A DNA stretch of 5,890 nt, taken from JANNRW01 sp031401815. Lineage in GTDB: Bacteria > Desulfobacterota > Desulfuromonadia > Geobacterales > DSM-12255. Both the position numbers and the translations under genes were made by a program. The DNA is taken from positions 1-5,890 of the forward strand of contig JANNRW010000181.1 of assembly GCA_031401815.1 (NCBI GenBank), in the 5' to 3' direction. Below, in pieces: positions 1-5,755 of the stretch; the stretch's first letter is position 1, and the number at the start of each line of letters is the position of its first letter. The notes beneath the pieces were generated by a model that saw only the letters and a list, made by a program, of their open reading frames with translations, did not search any database and was not told where the DNA came from.

Positions 1-890
1 GTAAACGCAATCCAGGATTTTTGTCCGAAGGCAAGCACGGAGTAGCCGATACACTTTCCGCTTTGGCCCGCAGCAGAAAGGGCGGCGAACAGGAAGGTCA
101 GAGATTTTGTAGCTTTACTGCGGATTCCTGCGATGAGGAACTGCGCTCTTTCAACGGTTTCTGGAACGGCGATTATGCGGCTCCCCAAAGGTGTGAACCC
201 TCCATGAGCTACAATCGTTTTACCGGTATCGACCGCTTGACAAGAACCGTTGCCCAGGAAATCCTGTTCAGCTCCCGCTCCATTGATGACCTCTATCAGC
301 AAGACCCGATTGATACAGCGGCCAAGTACCAGCGTCAATGCTTCTGTGGCGTTACCCGCATGGATGCTGCAACCCTTGCCACCCTTCGCCAGCTTGCTGA
401 GGGAACCCTGTTCATCGGCGCTGATAAAACCAGAGGCTATGGTGAAATTAAGCTCAGCATTGAAGAATTTGACAGCGGCCAGCCTGATTACGACCAGTGG
501 AACCGGGATTTCAGGGAGAAATTACAGCTGCCGGATACTCCCGGCTATTACTTTTCCGTAGGCCTATCCTCCCATGCAATTCTCATTGACCGTTTCCTTC
601 GTCCCTCGCTGGATCTTGGCCTGGATATGGATCAGTTGGAGCTGGTCATGAAGATGGCCAAAAAGGTGACAATCCGCGGCTGGCAATCTGCCTGGGGTCT
701 CTCCAAACCCGATGAAACCGGCGTGATGATGGGGAGCGTCTATCTGTTTAAATACAGCGGCGAAGATTCGGATATGGTGAAAAACCGTCTGAATCAGCTT
801 GCGCAAGAGGGCGTTGGCCTGCGACGTGAAGAAGGCTTCGGCATGGTTAAGATTGATGATCAATTACACACGCTTACGGAGGTTATCTGA
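1..890 (+). CDS. csx10: Csx10-like type III-D RAMP protein (5' partial)
   Basis: The frame is open from the left edge (first full codon at position 3) to TGA at 888-890, giving 295 residues; the true start lies upstream, so the N-terminal part of the Cas5-like fold is missing. Visible landmarks are a segment reading TGIDRLTRTVAQEILF (nt 219-266), typical of the conserved 'gIdR-tgTv-LF' stretch of Csx10, then a glycine-rich RAMP loop GADKTRGYG (nt 417-443). The C-terminal half has a GW...WGLSKP stretch near nt 678-710 and a second glycine-rich segment, GVGLRREEGFG (nt 810-842), as expected of a tandem RAMP protein. In type III-D complexes Csx10 is the Cas5-like subunit that holds the 5' handle of the crRNA next to Cas10. 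The following csm3-type and csx19 genes support the call. The family call is from remembered motifs, not a search. Confidence 0.8.
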   Translation, partial: KRNPGFLSEGKHGVADTLSALARSRKGGEQEGQRFCSFTADSCDEELRSFNGFWNGDYAAPQRCEPSMSYNRFTGIDRLTRTVAQEILFSSRSIDDLYQQDPIDTAAKYQRQCFCGVTRMDAATLATLRQLAEGTLFIGADKTRGYGEIKLSIEEFDSGQPDYDQWNRDFREKLQLPDTPGYYFSVGLSSHAILIDRFLRPSLDLGLDMDQLELVMKMAKKVTIRGWQSAWGLSKPDETGVMMGSVYLFKYSGEDSDMVKNRLNQLAQEGVGLRREEGFGMVKIDDQLHTLTEVI

Positions 891-1273
891 TGGGAGCTTT
901 GGACAGAAATATTTATAAGGAGATCGACCTTTGCCTCGAACGGATTTATCCGGAGTCAATCACTCTTGCTGAAAAGGTGGTAGAAGCGGGCCTTGATGCG
1001 AAGAGCCAGTTGCGAGGTTTTGAAACCCTCATCAACGCCACAAGCCGTTTCTCCGAAATTCAGAACTACATCAAGAACCAGGCGGGCAAGGAAAACAGTG
1101 CTGCCTCAAAATGGCGCTTTGTTGCCCCCCTTATGCTGGGACAACTGGCTGCTCTGGAGACGGAAGCACATCGGATTGCCGGAACTGATCCGCAACAGAT
1201 ACTCGATGTGAAGCTGCGGCTGGCCCGTGGCTGGGCCAAGCAGGTGGTTTGCCATTACCTGTATAAACGATAA
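890..1273 (+). CDS. Small all-helical protein, candidate Cas11 (Csm2/Cmr5-like) subunit
   Basis: A 127-residue protein whose ATG overlaps the upstream stop by one base (TGATG), with GGAGG at 878-882 seven bases ahead, so translation is probably coupled to csx10. The sequence looks almost wholly alpha-helical, with no signal peptide, membrane segment or catalytic motif. A basic C-terminal helix reads LRLARGWAKQVVCHYLYKR (residues 109-127), and a central segment around residues 74-92 (KWRFVAPLMLGQLAALETE) looks conserved. Size, helical content and position between csx10 and the csm3-like genes match the small subunit of type III complexes, which lines the inside of the Cas7 filament and contacts target RNA. 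That role is inferred from context and fold. The next gene also encodes a small helical protein, so which one is the true Cas11 is open. Confidence 0.6.
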   Translation: MGALDRNIYKEIDLCLERIYPESITLAEKVVEAGLDAKSQLRGFETLINATSRFSEIQNYIKNQAGKENSAASKWRFVAPLMLGQLAALETEAHRIAGTDPQQILDVKLRLARGWAKQVVCHYLYKR

Positions 1274-1280
1274 AAGGGGG
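1273..1280 (+). promoter_or_regulatory. Ribosome binding site supporting the GTG start at 1286
   Basis: AAAGGGGG at 1273-1280 lies five bases before GTG at 1286. The next in-frame ATG codons (residues 62 and 86) are deep inside the protein, so GTG is the best start. The site overlaps the upstream stop codon TAA (1271-1273) by one base. Confidence 0.6.
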
Positions 1281-1285
1281 CAATC

Positions 1286-1813
1286 GTGGGGGAAAAACTT
1301 AATGAATTCCTAAGCTCCAATGAATTTAAAATCTTCAAAGATGAAGATTTAAGGGAAAAAGCCATTGAGGCCGTAAATGCAATACTGAAACGACTTAGAG
1401 ATGAAAATCTTGATCCGCCTGCTCGTTCGCAGGTCAATTCAATTTTTGCAACTTTGCAAACTTGCGGCATGTCAGGTCTTGAAGTATTGGCGGAAAAGCA
1501 AAAGGCAAAAGAGCAAAAAAAGGAAAAAGATAAGGCTAATATGAGAGAGGGCTTTTGGGCACTGCTGTGTAAGCATATTGCGGATCAAAACGACCCATGT
1601 TCACTTTCCGGTTTAGCTCATACAGTACTTGCAGCAAGAGGGTTCGTAAAAGATCATTCTATGCTAAAGCCCCCTGAACGAGGTTCGCAAAAAACATTAA
1701 ACAAGCAGGCTATAAAAGCATTTTTGGATGCCATTGCATTAATTTATTTCGAACATTTCATCTGTCATTTCTATTACTGCCATAAGGGAGGAAATAATGG
1801 ACAAGCAGTATAA
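1286..1813 (+). CDS. Unrecognised small helical, lysine-rich protein in the type III operon (possible second Cas11-like subunit)
   Basis: 175 residues from GTG. I do not recognise the family with confidence. Residues 1-68 look helical and include a stretch around 47-70 (RSQVNSIFATLQTCGMSGLE) faintly like the helical core of Cmr5/Csm2 small subunits. Residues 71-84 are lysine-rich and charged (KQKAKEQKKEKDKA), a likely coiled coil or RNA-contacting linker. The last third has an aromatic helix, residues 148-166 (DAIALIYFEHFICHFYYCH). The gene is distinctly AT-rich: three 60-nt samples counted by eye give 33-38% GC, against about 58% in a sample of the next gene. It begins 12 nt after the previous stop and overlaps the next gene by 17 nt, so it is built into the operon. 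It could be a small subunit, a subtype-specific accessory subunit, or a recently acquired gene. Confidence 0.6.
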   Translation: MGEKLNEFLSSNEFKIFKDEDLREKAIEAVNAILKRLRDENLDPPARSQVNSIFATLQTCGMSGLEVLAEKQKAKEQKKEKDKANMREGFWALLCKHIADQNDPCSLSGLAHTVLAARGFVKDHSMLKPPERGSQKTLNKQAIKAFLDAIALIYFEHFICHFYYCHKGGNNGQAV

Positions 1814-2606
1814 ACAACTCAGCATACGGGTGCGAGTCAAAGGAACGCTCATCTTTGACACGGCCTTTCATGTCGGTTCAGGCCACGAAGGCCTTTTGGC
1901 GACGAAAATGGGCGTTCTCCTCGACCACTACGACCGCCCCATTCTCCCCGGCTCTTCCTTAAAAGGGAACTTCCGGTCAACAGCAGAGCGGCTTGCCGGC
2001 CACCTGGGAATGACCGCCTGTCTCCTTGATACGGCTCTTTCCGGTGTCTCCTGCATAACCGATGAAAACTATCGAAAAGAGCACCATGAATCATTCAAAG
2101 CGCTCGCCAACGAAGCGCTGAAGCTGGAATGGCTCTGCAAGCATACCTGCAATGTTTGCCGTCTGTTCGGTTCGCCCTATCAGGGGTCGCGGATTTACTT
2201 CAGCGATGGCGTTCTGACTGAGGGTGGCGAGAGTATCCAGGTTCGCGATGGTGTCTGCATTGATCGCGACAGTGGCACAGCGGTTCATGGCATGAAATAT
2301 GACTTTGAAGTTGTTTCGAAGGATACGGTGTATGACATGACGATTGACCTGGAGAATCCTGCTGATGAGGAGCTTGCCCTGGTCGGGGCGGTCATTGTCG
2401 AATGGGAGCAGGGTTTCCGTGTCGGCGGCTTTACCTCCCGCGGCCTCGGCAGGGTGAACCTGACAAAAACCGCTATCAGCCAGGTAAATTACGAGAACCG
2501 GGATCAGCTCAAGAAGTACCTGCTGAAAAAGGAGATGACGGCAGCGCCGCACCTTTTGCAGGAGAGCATCGAGCGGCAGCTTGCGAAAGGAGCGACCAAT
2601 GCTTAA
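1797..2606 (+). CDS. Csm3-like Cas7 RAMP subunit, probably without target-RNA cleavage
   Basis: A 269-residue protein from ATG, led by AGGGAGG at 1785-1791. It has the Csm3 layout: FHVGSG (residues 25-30), the RAMP motif PGSSLKG (51-57), a cysteine cluster C114-x3-C118-x2-C121 followed by FG that could bind zinc, the loop VRDGVCIDRDSG (149-160), and the glycine-rich loop GGFTSRGLGRV (210-220). Csm3 proteins form the crRNA-binding backbone and normally cut target RNA every 6 nt with an Asp just ahead of PGSSLKG (D33 in Streptococcus thermophilus Csm3). Here the aligned region reads ATKMGVLLDHYDRPILPGSS, with Lys37 where 'TDxPV' would put the Asp. D43 and D46 are nearby but out of register. I infer a structural rather than cleaving subunit. 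Type III-D loci usually carry several Csm3-like paralogues, as here. Confidence 0.88.
   Translation: MDKQYKQLSIRVRVKGTLIFDTAFHVGSGHEGLLATKMGVLLDHYDRPILPGSSLKGNFRSTAERLAGHLGMTACLLDTALSGVSCITDENYRKEHHESFKALANEALKLEWLCKHTCNVCRLFGSPYQGSRIYFSDGVLTEGGESIQVRDGVCIDRDSGTAVHGMKYDFEVVSKDTVYDMTIDLENPADEELALVGAVIVEWEQGFRVGGFTSRGLGRVNLTKTAISQVNYENRDQLKKYLLKKEMTAAPHLLQESIERQLAKGATNA
2586..2592 (+). promoter_or_regulatory. Ribosome binding site that sets the start of the second csm3-like gene
   Basis: AAAGGAG at 2586-2592 lies six bases before ATG at 2599. This favours ATG over the upstream in-frame TTG at 2581, which would place the site inside the gene. Confidence 0.7.
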
Positions 2607-3567
2607 ACGAATGATTAATAGCGCAATGATCAGTTTCACCATCTCCCCGGTCGATCCCCTCCTCATCAAATCAGGGCAGGCGACTGTCGGCGGAGTTGAT
2701 ATGTCCTTTGTCCGGACCCGCCGGTTCGATGGCCGGGATGAGCCTTTTATACCGGGCAGCTCTCTCAAAGGGGTGATCCGCTCCTATGCTGAAAAGATCT
2801 GCCGGAGCCTGAAAGCCGAGCCGGTTTCTGTCTGTCTCCCCTATGTCGATCCTGATAAAGTGGGTGAAGGCCAGGAACGGCAGGCGTCCTGCGGTCTCCG
2901 CTTCGAGAAGCACAAGAAGGAATTCAAAATTGACAATCTGCCGACAATCGATACTTACCGCCTTTCTTGTCCGGCCTGCCGCATCTTTGGTTCCCACGTC
3001 TTCACCGGACGCTTGAAAACAGCCGATGCCTATCTGCAAAAAGGAAGTATCCCTGCTTTTGAAGTTCGCGACGGCGTTGCCATCGACCGCATGACCGGCG
3101 GCGCTGCACCCGGTGCCAAGTATGACCTGGAAGTGCTGGTCAAGGGCGATTTCACCACCAGCATTGAAATTCATAATTTCGAACGCTGGCAGCTTGGGCT
3201 TGTGGCGCTGGTTCTGCGGGATATGGAGCAGGAGCTTGTCCGTATCGGCACCGGCTCCAGCCGGGGTCTCGGGCGGATCAAGGCGGAAATCACCTCCTTC
3301 ACCATCAACTACTATGGCAGACAGACTGCTACCCTTGCAGGTCTGGCGGCTCATTGCACGGCTAAAGAGATGACTGACTACGGTTTCTTCTCTGAAACAG
3401 CAGCCACTGCCAATCTGCCTGAAGCCTCAGTGCAGGGCCTGCGGCAGATTCACGACGTTACCGCAAACTGGAAGGATGTTCTTGCCCCGGCAGTGGCTGA
3501 TTTCACCGCCTATATGAACCAGGTCCAATGGCCCATTCCAATCGAAGATTATATGCGAGGGAGGTAG
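2599..3567 (+). CDS. Csm3-like Cas7 RAMP subunit with candidate catalytic Asp
   Basis: 322 residues from ATG, overlapping the previous gene by 8 nt. Motifs in order: GGVDMSFVRT (residues 31-40), PGSSLKG (52-58), cysteines C79, C98, C124 and C127 (C-x2-C then FG), VRDGVAIDRMTG (156-167), and a glycine-rich loop GSSRGLGRI (219-227). Asp34 in 'VDMSFVR' aligns well with the D33 of 'IDSPVIK' in Streptococcus thermophilus Csm3, so this copy is the best candidate in the window for cutting target RNA. It shares the cysteine-FG, VRDGVxIDR and SRGLGR elements with the preceding paralogue, which indicates an old duplication. A C-terminal extension of about 90 residues after the glycine loop is longer than in classical Csm3 (about 220 residues in total); its role is not evident. 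It is expected to be a backbone subunit of the type III-D complex. Confidence 0.88.
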   Translation: MLKRMINSAMISFTISPVDPLLIKSGQATVGGVDMSFVRTRRFDGRDEPFIPGSSLKGVIRSYAEKICRSLKAEPVSVCLPYVDPDKVGEGQERQASCGLRFEKHKKEFKIDNLPTIDTYRLSCPACRIFGSHVFTGRLKTADAYLQKGSIPAFEVRDGVAIDRMTGGAAPGAKYDLEVLVKGDFTTSIEIHNFERWQLGLVALVLRDMEQELVRIGTGSSRGLGRIKAEITSFTINYYGRQTATLAGLAAHCTAKEMTDYGFFSETAATANLPEASVQGLRQIHDVTANWKDVLAPAVADFTAYMNQVQWPIPIEDYMRGR

Positions 3568-3570
3568 CTC

Positions 3571-4092
3571 ATGGCTATTTTGCTCAGCAAAGACATGCAA
3601 ATAAATGATTTTGTCGCCGCAGTTTCAAAGGCGCATTGGCCTGAAGGAACTCTTCTGCTCGCCTTTACCCATGCGAGCCACCGCTTTGAACGGTTTGCAC
3701 ACGATGATAAATTTTTGGCGGCGACTTTAGAGGGCCGTCTCTTCTCGCCTGCCGGAGAACTGCGCTGGCGGCGGATAAACGACAGCTTCCGCGTTGTATA
3801 TCTGGGTGCAGAACCTTCGCCACTGCCACTCGAAAATGACTCTCCCCAGCTTGAAGGGCTGGAATCGGCATATGGTGAATTTATCCTCTGGGGAGAGCGG
3901 AGCGACCTGGAAAACGAATGGCTTGAACAACAGGTGCCGCAGCGTTTTTCATATCCTCTGGACGGTAAAGAGTATCCGTGCGGTCGAGCCGCCATTGTCG
4001 TGGAGAACTGGATTGATACTGCCGGGTTTTCCCGTTTCAGCAGATATCACAGCCTCAAGGAACGTACAGGAGAGAGCCATGCCGCAAAATGA
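3571..4092 (+). CDS. csx19: Csx19-like type III-D CRISPR-associated protein
   Basis: 173 residues from ATG, three bases after the previous stop, with the purine-rich GAGGGAGG at 3557-3564 as ribosome binding site. The pattern fits the Csx19 family (TIGR03984 type): EGRLFSPAGELRWRR (residues 54-68), RVVYLG (74-79), FILWGE (104-109), WLEQQVPQRFSYP (117-129) and NWIDTAGFSRFSRYHSL (146-162). No nuclease motif, signal peptide or membrane segment is visible. Csx19 is a marker of subtype III-D and has been seen as a component of III-D-variant effector complexes; its biochemical job is not well defined. The place between a csm3-like gene and the large RAMP gene is the usual one in such loci. The last 14 nt overlap the next gene. 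Confidence 0.78.
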   Translation: MAILLSKDMQINDFVAAVSKAHWPEGTLLLAFTHASHRFERFAHDDKFLAATLEGRLFSPAGELRWRRINDSFRVVYLGAEPSPLPLENDSPQLEGLESAYGEFILWGERSDLENEWLEQQVPQRFSYPLDGKEYPCGRAAIVVENWIDTAGFSRFSRYHSLKERTGESHAAK

Positions 4093-5194
4093 ACCTTTCT
4101 GGAATCCGTATCGTTTCGTGCCGACCCGTCCTCTGGTAAACCGTGAACGCCCCATTACTGACGAGCGTTTCAAAGGTGAGGCGCTGTCAGGCACAATCGT
4201 CTGCTCTCTGGTCAATTTGACCCCTCTCTTTATCGGTGCCAATGCCGTGGGGGCCAGCCGTCCTTTTCTTACCTCCAAACGTGACAACAAACCGTTTATT
4301 CCCGGCAGTTCCCTGAAAGGTCTGTTCCGCTCCCTTGCCGAGCTTGTCGGGGGGGGCTGCAGCGTGATACCAAACAAACAGCACACCCCGGATCTGCTCA
4401 AGCCGTGTGCTGACAATGCTCGTCTCTGCATAGCGTGCCGCCTTTTTGGCATGATGGGGCGCGGGAGTAACGCAAAGGTGTTAAAGGGGAAGGTTTCCAT
4501 TGGCGATGCTGCTCTTGTCAAGGGGGATGGGCACACCAAGTCTATGGATGTTTACCTGGGGCAGCCTAAAACCACTCACGGTGCATTCTATCTGTCTCCC
4601 GATACCAACAGTGTTGATGGCAAAATCCGCAAATATTATTTCCACCAGCCGCTACGGCAGGAAAAGTTGACCGCGCCGACCGGCAAGGCAGCCGATAGCA
4701 AGTGGCAGATTCAGGCACTTCCCCACGATCATAAGTTCCGCTTTGAAGTGCAGTTTCACAATCTGACGGAGCCGGAACTTGCCTTGCTTCTCTATGTCAT
4801 TGCGCTGGAAGAGGAGGTTTCGGTTACTATTCCGCAGGAAAAGGGGGGCAACTTGAACCTCACAGGGCCGATGCGCCATAAGGTGGGTTATGCCAAATCC
4901 CTTGGTGGCGGGAGTTGCCGGATTAGTATTGAGGCGTTGACGCTTTTGCCACAGCCGGTTGAACGGTTCTCATCCCTGTCAGGGGCGGAGGACAAGGTGT
5001 TTGCGGGAGATGAGCTTCGAAGTGAAGTCAGTCAGCGGGTTCAGATATTTCGATCTGATTCATGCGCTACCATGGAGATGCTGCGCAAGATGATGGTATG
5101 GGATGTCATTAACGATCAGCGAGATTTTCGTTTTCCTGATTATTCGTGGTTCAAGAGTGGCGGGAACGGACAGACGCCCCTTAAGACGATCTAG
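4079..5194 (+). CDS. Large Cas7-like RAMP protein of the TIGR03986 / All1473 type
   Basis: 371 residues from ATG at 4079, with AGGAG at 4068-4072 six bases ahead. The frame is open back to about 3794, but that part overlaps csx19 and lacks RAMP sequence, so I chose 4079. Landmarks: NPYRFVP near the N terminus (residues 9-15), the signature I remember for TIGR03986; TPLFIG (48-53); RAMP motif PGSSLKG (75-81); cysteines C110, C117 and C120 before RLFGM, a possible zinc site; a long insertion of about 100 residues (roughly 125-225); then HKVGYAKSLGGGSCRI (267-282), in place of the usual glycine-rich loop; and a tail with RFPDYSWF (351-358). It should be a further backbone or capping subunit of the III-D complex. 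No Asp is seen at the Csm3 cleavage position: the stretch before PGSSLKG reads GASRPFLTSKRDNKPFI. It is the last gene of the operon. Confidence 0.82.
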   Translation: MPQNEPFWNPYRFVPTRPLVNRERPITDERFKGEALSGTIVCSLVNLTPLFIGANAVGASRPFLTSKRDNKPFIPGSSLKGLFRSLAELVGGGCSVIPNKQHTPDLLKPCADNARLCIACRLFGMMGRGSNAKVLKGKVSIGDAALVKGDGHTKSMDVYLGQPKTTHGAFYLSPDTNSVDGKIRKYYFHQPLRQEKLTAPTGKAADSKWQIQALPHDHKFRFEVQFHNLTEPELALLLYVIALEEEVSVTIPQEKGGNLNLTGPMRHKVGYAKSLGGGSCRISIEALTLLPQPVERFSSLSGAEDKVFAGDELRSEVSQRVQIFRSDSCATMEMLRKMMVWDVINDQRDFRFPDYSWFKSGGNGQTPLKTI

Positions 5195-5279
5195 GTAGAA
5201 GTTGTCTGTTTTTGGCTGTTGGCATGGGTAGAATATGAAACACAGAATATTTAGCGCAACTTTTTCTTTCTAACCTATC

Positions 5280-5304
5280 GACTTTATGAATAAAGGTTTG
5301 AATT
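5280..5304 (+). repeat. Repeat copy 1
   Basis: 22 of 25 positions match copy 2. It contains a perfect palindrome CTTTAT-GA-ATAAAG (5282-5295) that could form a small hairpin. Its end reads TTTGAATT rather than ATTGAAAN. Confidence 0.65.
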
Positions 5305-5335
5305 TCGTCCTCATCTTCCGACTCTTCGTCGCCCT

Positions 5336-5369
5336 CTTCAATCAGACTTGATGAATAAAGGATTGAAAT
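5336..5369 (+). repeat. Repeat copy 2 (best preserved)
   Basis: Core at 5345-5369, ending GGATTGAAAT. The extended unit from 5336 has matching inverted ends TTCAATC / GATTGAA, a hallmark of many CRISPR repeats. One arm of the inner palindrome has a mismatch compared with copy 1. Confidence 0.65.
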
Positions 5370-5414
5370 ATCTGAAATGGCATGTAAGGGCATTAAATGA
5401 TCCCACAGAGTATT

Positions 5415-5436
5415 GACTTGAAGAATAAAGGATTGA
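5415..5436 (+). repeat. Repeat copy 3 (decayed 3' end)
   Basis: 21 of the first 22 core positions match copy 2; the similarity then stops, with GGG in place of AAT. This is the pattern expected of a terminal, degenerating repeat. Confidence 0.6.
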
Positions 5437-5527
5437 GGGATAGTGACATGGCAAAGTATGCATGGCGCGTTTGAGGAAACATCTTACGGGATCAGTATTC
5501 AAATTCAGCACGAAGGAATAATAAGAA

Positions 5528-5755
5528 ATGTCTCTTACAGCGCATAGATATCTATTCAACGTGATAAAGCAACATACGTTGACTACGGAGAAGTCAGATC
5601 AGTTGCTCTTGGAAGTGAAGAAACTTTATCCAATCATAAGGGCGTGGGGTGGTGTCCATATAAGGCATATTCGCCAGGCAGGTTCATTGGCAAAGGGTAC
5701 TCACATAACCGGGACTTCAGATGTGGATCTGTTTATTTCGTTGCAGCACAAGTGA
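5528..5755 (+). pseudogene. Truncated Pol-beta-superfamily nucleotidyltransferase, N-terminal part only
   Basis: 75 residues from ATG at 5528, with AAGGA at 5513-5517 as ribosome binding site. Residues 52-69 read GSLAKGTHITGTSDVDLF. This is the nucleotidyltransferase signature GS...DxD, with Gly52-Ser53 and metal-binding Asp65 and Asp67. Such proteins transfer a nucleotide to RNA, protein or a second nucleotide. Class I CCA-adding enzymes, MNT-type antitoxins and CD-NTases/OAS-like cyclases all share the motif, and what remains cannot tell them apart. The helical N-terminal stretch with GGVHIRHIRQAGS fits a full-size enzyme rather than a minimal MNT protein. The frame ends at TGA 5753-5755, six codons after DVDLF, before the third catalytic Asp and the rest of the fold. 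The insertion sequence that follows most likely cut the gene. The remnant should be inactive. Confidence 0.72.

Larger units (their letters stand above)
5270..5440 (+). CRISPR. Degenerate CRISPR-like cluster of three repeats
   Basis: Three direct repeats begin at 5280, 5345 and 5415 (periods 65 and 70 nt), with unrelated sequence between. The shared core ends in AATAAAGGATTGA. The 3' end GGATTGAAA is like the end of many type III-associated repeats, which become the 8-nt crRNA 5' handle, so the array would read in the same direction as the cas operon. The middle copy also has 7-nt inverted ends, TTCAATC at 5337-5343 and GATTGAA at 5361-5367. With a repeat of about 34 nt the spacers would be about 31 and 36 nt. 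Copies differ by 3-4 bases over 25, most at the 3' end, unlike a healthy array. It could be an array remnant, a decayed trailer, or a non-CRISPR iteron; I favour the remnant. Confidence 0.55.
5195..5527. other. Intergenic region between the cas operon and the nucleotidyltransferase gene
   Basis: 333 nt without a convincing gene. 5195-5269 shows no clear terminator: an ACAGAC (5170-5175) / GTCTGT (5204-5209) pairing followed by five T exists, but its 28-nt loop makes it weak. 5270-5440 holds the repeat cluster. 5441-5510 shows nothing I can name. AAGGA at 5513-5517 is the ribosome binding site for the gene starting at 5528. Confidence 0.6.

Noticed and set aside
2091..2768. Open frame of 225 codons on the minus strand
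   Set aside because: It lies opposite the two csm3-like genes, whose RAMP motifs are clear, and shows no recognisable domain. It is a shadow of GC-biased codons.
2671..3354. Open frame of 227 codons on the minus strand
   Set aside because: It is fully antisense to the second csm3-like gene, lacks known motifs and has no good ribosome binding context.
3794..4078. N-terminal extension of the large RAMP gene
   Set aside because: It overlaps csx19 almost completely and has no RAMP-like sequence. ATG 4079 has AGGAG at the right distance and starts just before the conserved NPYRFVP.
5168..5213. Terminator after the last cas gene
   Set aside because: ACAGAC and GTCTGT can pair ahead of five T, but the loop is 28 nt and the stem only 6 bp, partly inside the coding region. 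This is too weak to annotate.
5181..5393. Minus-strand 70-codon frame with an acidic run
   Set aside because: It runs through two repeat copies, and its acidic run comes from the pyrimidine-rich spacer-like segment, so it is not treated as a gene.
5471..5499. Promoter for the nucleotidyltransferase gene (TTGAGG, 17 nt, AGTATT)
   Set aside because: The -10 matches the consensus at only three of six positions; the region gives many matches of this quality.
5338..5559. Minus-strand 73-codon frame
   Set aside because: It crosses the repeats and the start of the nucleotidyltransferase gene and has no recognisable domain.
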